A stretch of 14,795 nucleotides of DNA. It comes from Acidimicrobiia bacterium (lineage in GTDB: Bacteria; Actinomycetota; Acidimicrobiia; Acidimicrobiales; Aldehydirespiratoraceae). Both the position numbers and the translations under genes were made by a program. Below the pieces are notes generated by a model. It saw nothing but the letters and a program-made list of their open reading frames with translations. It had not been told where the DNA came from and did not search any database. Below, piece after piece: positions 6,478-13,900 of this stretch (position 1 is the stretch's first letter; each line of letters begins with the position of its first letter). The DNA lies in assembly GCA_022824605.1 (NCBI GenBank), contig JAJDZO010000065.1:1-14795 (forward strand). The letters run 5' to 3'.

Positions 6478-8096
6478 CTTGAAGTTCCCGGAGCCATGCG
6501 TTCGAGGGTACGAAGCTCGAAGGCGGCCACCAGCCAGTAGCCGATCACGGCCACGATGGTCAGCACCGCCACCGACACCCACAGGATCTTGAAGTCGTTG
6601 CGAGTGAAGGCGGTCACCATCACCGCCCCGATCCCGTCGCCGGTGGCCAGCCACTCGGCCACGGTGGCGCCCAGCAGCGAGGTGGGCACCGCGATGCGGG
6701 CCGAGGCCAGTAGAGCCGGCACCGATGTCGGCAGGTAGGCGTTGCGCACGCTGGCCGCGGAGGTGGCGTCGTAGGACTTGAGCACGTCGAGGATCCCCTC
6801 CGGTGTGCGGGTCATGGCCGTGTAGCAGTTGACCAGCGTCGGGAAGAACGACATCACGGCCACGATGGCGGTGGTGGTCAGCAGGCCCCGCCCGACGAAC
6901 AGGATGATCACCGGCGTGGTGACGATGATCGGTATCGACCGCAGCGCCACCGCGATCGGCATCAAGGCCCGCTCCAGCCACGGCACCAGGATGAACACGA
7001 GGGCACTGGCCAGCGCGCCCACGAGACCGACCACGTAGCCCAGCGAGGTCGTCCACATCGTGGTGCCGAGCGCCCCGAAGATGATCGAGCGGGTCTCGGG
7101 CGCCTCGGAGACCGAGAACAGCTCGGCCCACACATCGACGGGCGTCTTGGCGAAGAACGGCTCGATCCCGAACACCCACAAGAACGCGTACCAGAAGACG
7201 AACACCACCGCGATGGGGGCCGCCAGCCCGGCCAGCCGGTTGAGCAGGCCGGGCTCGATTCGGGGCACCGGCACCGCGCCCACATCCAATGCCGGCGACC
7301 AGGGGCACAGGTACCGGCCCAGCGCCCCGATGGCCAGGTATCCGCCGGTGGCCACGATGGTGGACATCACCGCGATCACCCAGATCCGGTCGGTCTGCAG
7401 GGCTCCCAGGGCCCTGACCGTGAGGATCCCCAGACCGCGGTGAGCGCCGGTGAACTCGCCCACCACCGCCCCCAGGAAGGCGGCCGGCGCGGCGATCTGA
7501 AGGCCGGCGAACAGCGCCGGGACCGACGCCCGGACCCGGACGTTGCGGAATGCGGTCAGCCGCCCCCGGCCGTAGGAGCGGATCACGTCGAGGGCGCTGC
7601 CCGGCGCCAGGTCGAAGCCCAGCAGCGCGGCCACGTAGGTCGTGAACACCACGGCCAGCGCCGACAGCGCGATGGGGGTGGCGTTGCCCGGTCCGGTGAT
7701 CAGCCGCAGGATCGGGGCTATCGCGATGAACGGCAGGCAGAATACGGTCAGCACCACCGCGCCGATGCTGCGCCGCAGCCACGGCACCAGCGTCGCGGTC
7801 ACGGCCAGGGCCATCGCCGCCAGGTTCCCCCACAGGAACCCCCAGGCCGCCGTCTTGGTCGAGTGCCACAGGTTGCGCAGGTACAGGCCCCGGAACTCGA
7901 AGAACTCGACCACCACCGCGGTGGGCGGCGACAGCCGGTAGGAGCCCGCGTAGACGGTGCGGGCCAGCAACTCCCACAGCAGCAGCACTGCGATCCCGAC
8001 CGCCGAACTCAGCAGCCGCGGCGGCACCCGGTCGAGCCGGCTGCCGCCCGCCGGGCGTGCCGTTGCGGTGGCCGCGGTGTCGGCGGCGGGGCTCAA
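6474..8096 (-). CDS. ABC transporter permease with two fused transmembrane domains (NitT/TauT/SsuC type)
   Basis: The 540-residue membrane protein contains two complete binding-protein-dependent permease domains in tandem, about residues 28-265 and 290-530, joined by a P-W-S-P-A-L ... P-V-P-R-I-E-P linker. Each half carries its own EAA-type coupling loop: L-D-V-I-R-S-Y-G-R-G-R-L-T-A-F-R-N-V (169-186) and L-D-V-L-K-S-Y-D-A-T-S-A-A-S-V-R-N (436-452). In the second, the usual Gly after S-Y is replaced by Asp. SsuC/TauC permeases are normally about 250-280 residues and dimerise, so this one chain should supply the whole channel. The start is TTG 8096, whose last two bases overlap the ATPase stop (TTGA). 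The frame stays open upstream across the ATPase gene, but that part is out-of-frame shadow. The stop overlaps the beta-subunit ATG. The protein sits in the cytoplasmic membrane. Confidence 0.88.
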   Translation of the reverse strand: MSPAADTAATATARPAGGSRLDRVPPRLLSSAVGIAVLLLWELLARTVYAGSYRLSPPTAVVVEFFEFRGLYLRNLWHSTKTAAWGFLWGNLAAMALAVTATLVPWLRRSIGAVVLTVFCLPFIAIAPILRLITGPGNATPIALSALAVVFTTYVAALLGFDLAPGSALDVIRSYGRGRLTAFRNVRVRASVPALFAGLQIAAPAAFLGAVVGEFTGAHRGLGILTVRALGALQTDRIWVIAVMSTIVATGGYLAIGALGRYLCPWSPALDVGAVPVPRIEPGLLNRLAGLAAPIAVVFVFWYAFLWVFGIEPFFAKTPVDVWAELFSVSEAPETRSIIFGALGTTMWTTSLGYVVGLVGALASALVFILVPWLERALMPIAVALRSIPIIVTTPVIILFVGRGLLTTTAIVAVMSFFPTLVNCYTAMTRTPEGILDVLKSYDATSAASVRNAYLPTSVPALLASARIAVPTSLLGATVAEWLATGDGIGAVMVTAFTRNDFKILWVSVAVLTIVAVIGYWLVAAFELRTLERMAPGTSR

Positions 8097-8899
8097 CCGG
8101 GGTCCGTGTCGAGTTGCACGACCTGCCCCTCGGAGCGGTGCAGGCTGGCCGAGACCGCCTCCACCTCGGCGTGGAACCGGTCGGTGAGCAGCAGCTCGCG
8201 GGTGCGGGGCCGCTCGAAGCCGATGGTGTGGCGGGCCACGATCCGGCCCGGACGGGGCGACATGACCAGCACCTCGTCGGCCACGTACACCGCCTCGGGG
8301 ATCGAGTGGGTGACCAGGATGGTGGTGGTGCCCCGGGCCGACCAGATCCGCTGCAGCTCGTCGTTGAGCTGCTGGCGGGTCAACGCGTCGAGGGCGCCGA
8401 AGGGCTCGTCGAGCAGCAGCAGGTCCGGGTTGGTGACCAGCGACCGGGCGATGGCCACCCGCTGGCGCATGCCTCCCGACAGCTGCGAGGGCCGGGCCTT
8501 CTCGAATCCCTGCAGACCGACCAGTTCGACCAGTTCGTCGACCGCTTTGGTGTCGTGGCGCCGGCCGACGAGCTCCAGCGCCAACCGGATGTTGGTGGTG
8601 ACCGTGCGCCACGGCAGCAGCGACGGATCCTGGAAGGCCACCCCGATGCGCTGGCCCCTGCGCATCTCGTCGGGGGACGCACCGCCGGAGTCGATGGTGC
8701 CCTCGTCGGGGGTGTCCAGACCGGCCACGAGGCGCAGCGCGGTGGACTTGCCGCAGCCCGACGGCCCGATCAGCGCGGTGAAGCCGCCCGCGGGCACGTG
8801 CATGTCGAGCCCGCGCAGCGCGGACACCTCGTCGCCGGCGAGGGCGAATGTGCGACCGACCCCGACGACGTCTACCGGCGCTCCCCGCCGGGCCATCAC
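8093..8899 (-). CDS. ABC transporter ATP-binding protein (NitT/TauT/SsuB type)
   Basis: All nucleotide-binding motifs are intact in the 268-residue product: Walker A G-P-S-G-C-G-K-S-T (45-53), Q-loop Gln90 in A-F-Q-D-P-S-L-L-P-W, signature L-S-G-G-M-R-Q-R (140-147), Walker B L-L-L-L-D-E-P (160-166), D-loop G-A-L-D (168-171) and switch His198 in V-T-H-S. The L-L-P-W pattern after the Q-loop and the P-R-P-G-R-I segment (216-220) are typical of the nitrate/sulfonate/taurine subfamily. The protein should work as a homodimer on the cytoplasmic face of the fused permease. The frame starts GTG 8899 then ATG 8896; either may be used and neither has a strong Shine-Dalgarno. It follows the binding-protein gene by 33 bases and overlaps the permease start by four. 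Confidence 0.92.
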   Translation of the reverse strand: MMARRGAPVDVVGVGRTFALAGDEVSALRGLDMHVPAGGFTALIGPSGCGKSTALRLVAGLDTPDEGTIDSGGASPDEMRRGQRIGVAFQDPSLLPWRTVTTNIRLALELVGRRHDTKAVDELVELVGLQGFEKARPSQLSGGMRQRVAIARSLVTNPDLLLLDEPFGALDALTRQQLNDELQRIWSARGTTTILVTHSIPEAVYVADEVLVMSPRPGRIVARHTIGFERPRTRELLLTDRFHAEVEAVSASLHRSEGQVVQLDTDPG

Positions 8900-8932
8900 C
8901 CGCGGTGTCTACAGGCCGCTGTGGTTCCTTCG

Positions 8933-9973
8933 CTAGATAACGGGACCGTCGGCGTAGATCTCCTCCAGCAGCGACCGGTCCCAGAAGTCCTCGGTCACGT
9001 TCACGCCCAGAGCCTTGAGCACCCGGATGTTGTCGGCCACCGACTGGTCGGTCCACCACAGGAAGCCGCTGGCGTCGGTCACGTCGCTGAACATGAGCTT
9101 GACGAACTCGTGGGCCTTGATCGTCTCGGTCTCCAGATCCATGCCGGCGTCGGGGAACCGGTCGACGGTCACCTGCGCGGACGTGTCGGGGTCGGCCCTG
9201 TGGTCCTGCCAGCCCAGGATCTCGCCCCTCAGCAGCGCGAGCACGTCGTCGCGGCGGTTGGCCAGCGTGTCCTCGGTGACGATGTAGGTCTGGCTGTGCA
9301 CTGCGTAGCCGAAGTCGGCGAACAGCATGGTGGTGTTGTCGATGCCGGCCACGGTCATGGCCACGGGAAGGTCGACGAGCCAGCACAGCAGCGAGTCCAC
9401 CTCGCCGGTGACCAGCGGGGCCGGGTCGTAGTCGGCCTGGATGACCTCGATGGCGTCGACATCGACGCCGTTCAGCGAGGACAGCAGCTCCAAGTCGAGC
9501 TGGTTGTTGAAGGCCATGCCGAGCCTGCGGCCCTCCAGGTCCTTGGGCTCGTTGATCGGGTTGCTGGTCAGCGAGGCGATCACGAACGGGTTGCGCTGCA
9601 TGGCCACGCCCACGACCTTGATGGGCGCGCCGTCGGCCTTCGCCTGGCCGGCGAAGTTGGCGGCCGATATGCCCATGATGGACTGGCCTGCGATGACCGA
9701 CGTGTCGGGCGACACGCCCGGTCCGCCCGGCACCAGCGTCACGTCGAGGCCCTGGGCCGCGTAATGGCCGTTGGCGTCGGCCAGGTAGGAGCCGCCGAAC
9801 TGCACCGAGTCGAACCAGCTCAGATGGAAGTTCACCGGCGTCAGCGGAGCCGCGGGCGGGGGCTCAGACGAGCCCGAGCAGGCGGTGATGAGCGTGCTGC
9901 CGCCCAGCAGCAGCCCGGCGCCGGCCGCCGTGCCTCCCAGGAACGTGCGTCTGGAGAATTGGTTGGTGGTCAT
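8933..9973 (-). CDS. ABC substrate-binding lipoprotein, NMT1/THI5-like, Tat signal
   Basis: The 346-residue product begins with a twin-arginine signal (S-R-R-T-F-L-G-G, 7-14), a hydrophobic segment and the lipobox L-I-T-A-C, so Cys32 should be lipidated and the protein tethered outside the membrane. The mature part reads like the NMT1/THI5-like fold: F-H-L-S-W-F-D-S-V-Q-F-G-G-S-Y-L-A, then G-H-Y-A-A-Q-G-L-D-V-T-L-V-P-G-G-P-G, and P-K-D-L-E-G-R-R-L-G-M. This family binds small ligands such as thiamine-pyrimidine precursors, sulfonates, nitrate or aromatic acids; the sequence does not say which. The start is ATG 9973, chosen for AGGGGG four bases upstream and because it places the Tat signal at the N-terminus; the open frame continues 51 codons upstream without meaning. 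It is the first gene of the operon and lies downstream of a 19-bp inverted repeat. Confidence 0.9.
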   Translation of the reverse strand: MTTNQFSRRTFLGGTAAGAGLLLGGSTLITACSGSSEPPPAAPLTPVNFHLSWFDSVQFGGSYLADANGHYAAQGLDVTLVPGGPGVSPDTSVIAGQSIMGISAANFAGQAKADGAPIKVVGVAMQRNPFVIASLTSNPINEPKDLEGRRLGMAFNNQLDLELLSSLNGVDVDAIEVIQADYDPAPLVTGEVDSLLCWLVDLPVAMTVAGIDNTTMLFADFGYAVHSQTYIVTEDTLANRRDDVLALLRGEILGWQDHRADPDTSAQVTVDRFPDAGMDLETETIKAHEFVKLMFSDVTDASGFLWWTDQSVADNIRVLKALGVNVTEDFWDRSLLEEIYADGPVI

Positions 9974-9977
9974 TGGT

Positions 9978-9983
9978 CCCCCT
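9978..9983 (-). promoter_or_regulatory. Strong Shine-Dalgarno of the binding-protein gene
   Basis: The minus strand reads AGGGGG, then ACCA, then ATG 9973. It is the clearest ribosome binding site in the operon, in keeping with the high amount of binding protein normally needed relative to permease and ATPase, which lack one. Confidence 0.6.
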
Positions 9984-10025
9984 GTTCGGACAGCCCTCAA
10001 CGGCATGCCGCCGAAGGCTGGACTC

Positions 10026-10044
10026 ACTTTGATCACATCAAAGT
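10026..10044. promoter_or_regulatory. 19-bp inverted repeat, candidate operator of the uptake/oxygenase operon
   Basis: ACTTTGAT-CAC-ATCAAAGT is a perfect dyad with 8-bp arms and a 3-base centre. It lies 53-71 bases before the ATG of the binding-protein gene, in the 130-base gap that separates it from the CysQ-like gene. It is AT-rich in otherwise GC-rich DNA, so chance is unlikely. The size and symmetry fit a dimeric repressor or activator (GntR, TetR or MarR type are possible). No regulator gene is present in the window. No clear -35/-10 pair could be assigned. Confidence 0.6.
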
Positions 10045-10103
10045 AGCACGCGCCCACAGCTGGTGCCCAGGCGCGACACAGCCGTTGTCGGCGGACGGCG
10101 TCG

Positions 10104-10865
10104 TTACGAGGCCGACAGTGCTGCAAGTAGCGGGCGGGCCAGTTCGGGGCGGCAGATCACTAGGTCGGGCAGGTAGGGGTCGGGCTGGTTGTAGCGGAGC
10201 TTGCTGCCGTCTAGACGGCTGACGAAGCAGCCCGCCGCGGCGGCCACCGCCACCGGGGCGCACGAATCCCACTCGTACTGGCCGCCCGCGTGGACGTAGG
10301 CGTCGGCGTCGCCCTGGACCACGGCCATCGCTTTGGCGCCGGCCGAGCCCAGCGACACGGTGTCGGCGCCGAGCGCGGCGGCCACCGCATCGGCCTGCCT
10401 CGGGGGTCGTGAACGTGACACCACCAGTCGAGGTGGCCCGCTGCGAGGCTCCGCCAGGCGCGGCGGATCCGCGGTCGAGAAGGTCAACCCCCGCGCGGGC
10501 AGGGCGACCGCACCGGCGGCCGGGCGCTCGGCGACGACCAGCGCCACATGCACCGCCCATTCGGCACTACCCGGCTCCGAGTAGTGCCGGGTGCCGTCGA
10601 GGGGATCGATCACCCACACCCGTTCAGCGTCGAGCCGGGCCGGGTCGTCGAGGCCCTCCTCGGACAGCACCGCGTCGTGCGGGCGGGCCGAGGCCAGCTC
10701 ACCGGCCAGCAGTTCATGGGACCGGCGGTCGCCTTCGGCCCGCAGCACAGCCGTGGGCGCCCCATCGGTGACCAGCCGACTGCGCAGAGCGACCAGCAAC
10801 TCGCCCGCCCGCCGGGCCAACTCGGCCGCCAAGCGGTGATCGTCGGCTTGCGGTCGGGTGCTCAC
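10104..10865 (-). CDS. cysQ: 3'(2'),5'-bisphosphate nucleotidase, CysQ-like (inositol monophosphatase superfamily)
   Basis: The 253-residue protein has the Mg-dependent Li-sensitive phosphatase motifs: a G-D-R-R-S segment (45-49), the acidic pair Glu69-Glu70 in L-S-E-E-G, W-V-I-D-P-L-D-G-T (84-92) with the metal ligands, and W-D-S-C-A-P (199-204). The ending S-K-L-R-Y-N-Q-P-D-P-Y-L-P-D-L-V-I-C (221-238) is the form seen in actinobacterial CysQ rather than in SuhB. It should hydrolyse 3'-phosphoadenosine 5'-phosphate to AMP, clearing a by-product of sulfate assimilation and sulfotransfer. The start is GTG 10865 with GGAG 11 bases upstream. It lies 58 bases after kgd on the same strand, and a putative operator separates it from the transporter operon, so it may be cotranscribed with kgd or have its own promoter. 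Assignment to PAP phosphatase rather than inositol phosphatase is by motif only. Confidence 0.85.
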   Translation of the reverse strand: MSTRPQADDHRLAAELARRAGELLVALRSRLVTDGAPTAVLRAEGDRRSHELLAGELASARPHDAVLSEEGLDDPARLDAERVWVIDPLDGTRHYSEPGSAEWAVHVALVVAERPAAGAVALPARGLTFSTADPPRLAEPRSGPPRLVVSRSRPPRQADAVAAALGADTVSLGSAGAKAMAVVQGDADAYVHAGGQYEWDSCAPVAVAAAAGCFVSRLDGSKLRYNQPDPYLPDLVICRPELARPLLAALSAS

Positions 10866-10889
10866 CGGTGCAGTTGCTCCGCTGACTCT

Positions 10890-10917
10890 CCGCCGACTGC
10901 AGGTTGATCGTCGGCGG
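10890..10917 (-). other. Hairpin-forming inverted repeat between kgd and cysQ
   Basis: Perfect 8-bp GC-rich arms ccgccgac (10890-10897) and gtcggcgg (10910-10917) enclose a 12-base loop, just after the kgd stop. There is no T-run on either strand, so it is not a standard intrinsic terminator. It could be an mRNA 3'-end stabiliser or a partial terminator between the two genes. Confidence 0.35.
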
Positions 10918-10923
10918 TGGCGC

Positions 10924-13900
10924 TCAGGCCAGCACCGCCGAGTCGAGAAGGTCCTGCTGCTCCTGGGCGTGAACTGTGGGGCTCCCGCCCGCGGGGCTGC
11001 CCGACTCGGGTCGGCTCACCCTGCGGATGTGGTAGCCGTCGCCGTGGGCCTCATACAGCCGTCCCTTGATGCCGTTCCAGGCGCCCATGTTCTCGGGCTC
11101 CTCCTGCAGCCACACGATCTCGGTGGCGTTCGGATACCGGCGCAGCTCGTAGTCCACCGCCCCGAAGGGCCACGGGAACATCTGCTCGATCCGGCACACG
11201 GCCAGCGGAGCCTTGTGCTCGTCGCGCAGCTCCATTGCGGCGTAGGCCACCTTGCCGCTGCAGAACACCACCCTGGTAACCGCCTCCGCGTCGACGGTCC
11301 CTGCCTCGCTGGCGGGGTCGCCGAGCACCTCCTCGAAGGTCCCCGACGACAGGTCGGCCACCTTCGAGCGGGCCGACTTGGCCCGCAGCAGCGACTTGGG
11401 CGTGAACACGATCATCGGCTTGCGGACTCGGTGGATCATCTGACGCCGCAGCAGGTGGAAGTACTGCGCGGCGGTCGTGGGCTGGCACACATGCATGTTG
11501 TCCTCCGCGGCCAGCGTCAAGAACCGCTCGATGCGCGCCGACGAATGCTCGGGGCCCTGGCCCTCCATGCCGTGAGGCAACAGCATCACGATCCCGCAGT
11601 GCTGGTCCCACTTGTCCTCGGCGGCCACCACGAACTGGTCGATGATGATCTGGGCCCCGTTGGCGAAATCGCCGAACTGGGCCTCCCACATCACCAGGGC
11701 CTCGGGCTTGGCCACCGCGTAGCCGTACTCGAAGCCCAAAGCGGCGTACTCCGACAGCAGCGAGTCGTAGATCCACAGTTCGGCTTCGCGGGTGCACAGG
11801 GGTGTCAGGGGCACGTACTCATCGCCGGTCACGTAGTCCACCAGCGTGGAATGTCGATGCGAGAACGTTCCCCGGCGGCTGTCCTGACCGCTGAGCCTCA
11901 CCGGGGTGCCCTCCATGAGCAGCGACCCGAAGGCCATCGCCTCGCCCACCCCCCAGTCGAACTCGCCGCTGCGGAACAGCTTGTTGCGCTGCTCGAACTG
12001 CCGGGCCAGCTTGGGGTGCAGGGTGAAGCCTTCGGGCACCGTGTTGAGCGCGTCGTAGATCCGTTCCACGGTGACCGAGTCGATGGACGTGCGCACATGG
12101 GGCATCACGCCCATCGGCTCGGGGGGACGCCGGGCGCGGATGTTGTGGCCGGGCGCGGCGTCTCGGGTCTCGTCGAGAGCGGCCTGCAGCTGGTCGCGGT
12201 ACTCGGCCAGCGAGGCGTCGGCGTCCTCGGCGCTCATGTCGCCCCGCATCAGCAGCGACTCCCGGTACTGGGTGCGCACCGAGGGTTTGGCGTCGATGCG
12301 GCGGTACATCTCCGGCAGGGTGTAGCTGGGATCGTCGCCCTCGTTGTGGCCGTGGCGCCGGTAGCAGATCATGTCGATCACGGCGTCCTTGTTGAACCGC
12401 TGGCGGTACGCGAACGCCAGGCGGGCAACCCGCACGCAGGCTTCGGGGTCGTCGCCGTTCACATGGAAGATCGGCGCGCCGACCATCTTGGCCACATCGG
12501 TGGAGTACTGGGTGGAGCGGGCCGAGTCCGGCGTGGTGGTGAACCCGAGCTGGTTGTTGATCACCAGGTGGATCGTCCCGCCGACCCGGTAGCCCTTGAT
12601 GAGGCTCAGGTTGAACGTCTCGGCCACCACGCCCTGGCCCGCGAAGGCGGCGTCGCCGTGGATCAGCAGCGGCATCACCGGGTAGGGGCCGTAGCTGCTG
12701 CCGGGCGCGATGTTGTCCATGCGGGCCCGGGCCATGCCCACCACCACCGGGTCGACGGCCTCCAGGTGGGAGGGGTTGGCGGCCATCTCCACCAGCAGGT
12801 GCTTGCCCGACGGGCTCTCGTAGGCGCCGATCTGGCCGAGGTGGTATTTCACGTCGCCGCTGCCCTGGATCTGGTCCTCGGTTATGGCTCCCTCGAACTC
12901 CTTGAACAACTCGTGGTAAGTCTTGCCCACCAGGTTGACGAGCACGTTCAGGCGCCCGCGGTGGGCCATGCCCATCACCACCTCCGCCAACGGCTCATCG
13001 GCGGCGCACGTCAACAGGGCGTCCAGTATCGGCACGGCCGACTCGGCGCCTTCGAGGCCGAAGCGCTTCTGGCCGACGTACTTGGTGCCGAGGAAGCTGC
13101 TGAGAGTTTCCGCCGCGTTGAGCTGGCTGAGGATGCGTTGCTGGTCTTCGGCCTTCAGCGCGGTGTCGGCACCCTCGATCTGCTCCTGCATCCAGCGCTT
13201 CTCCTCGGGCTCCTGGATGTGCATGTACTCCACGCCGACGGTGCGGCAGTAGGCGTCACGCAGTACTCCCAGCAGGTCGCCGAGCTTCATGCGGCGGTCC
13301 GGGCCCACGGTGGCGTAGATGCCGGTCGCGCTGCCGGTCAGGAACTCCCGGTCCAGGTCCCAGATCGTGAGCCCGTAGGTGGCCGGATCGAGTTCGGAGT
13401 GCATCACCGGTGCTTCGTCGCGCAGCGGGTTGAGGTCGGCGATCAGATGGCCCCGCACCCGGTACTGGTTGATGAGCTGGTTGACCTTGGCCTGCTTCTC
13501 GAGCATGGCCGTCTCGCGGTCCACCGGATTGAAGTCGCGCCGCCACTTCACGGCCTCGTAGGGAATGTGGAGAGACTTGAAGGCCTGCGAGTAGAAGTCG
13601 TCCTCGCCGAGCAGCAGGTCATGTATCCGCTGCAGGAACAGTCCAGACTCGGCGCCTTGGATCACGCGGTGGTCGTAGGTGCTGCTGATCGTCACCAGCT
13701 TGCTCACGCCCAGATCCGCCAGCATCGACGGGTCGGCCGCCTCGTATTCGGTCGGGAAGGCGAGCGCCCCCACGCCCACGATCGTGCCTTGTCCCGTCAT
13801 CAGCCGGGGCACCGACTGCTGGGTGCCGATGGTGCCCGGGTTGGTGACGGTGACGGTCACGCCGCTCATGTCGTCGGCGCTCAACCTGTTCTCGCGGATC

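Noticed and set aside
6478..7977. Upstream continuation of the Rieske beta frame
   Set aside because: It is an off-frame shadow of the permease gene; ATG 6477 overlapping the permease stop gives a full-length beta subunit.
8097..9386. Upstream continuation of the permease frame
   Set aside because: It runs out of frame through the ATPase and binding-protein genes. The TTG at 8096 overlapping the ATPase stop gives a normal permease N-terminus.
10028..10042. An FNR/CRP-like box in the 10026-10044 dyad
   Set aside because: FNR sites are TTGAT-N4-ATCAA; here the spacer is three bases, so half-site geometry differs. I keep it as an operator of unknown type.
8057..10222. A 721-codon plus-strand open frame across ATPase and binding-protein genes
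   Set aside because: It is antisense of two intact, motif-complete genes and is rich in His/Gly/Arg without any family features.
10562..10589. 9-bp inverted repeat cggcactac/gtagtgccg
   Set aside because: It lies inside the CysQ-like coding sequence at the conserved D-P-L-D-G-T-R-H-Y region and is best explained by codons; no regulatory context.
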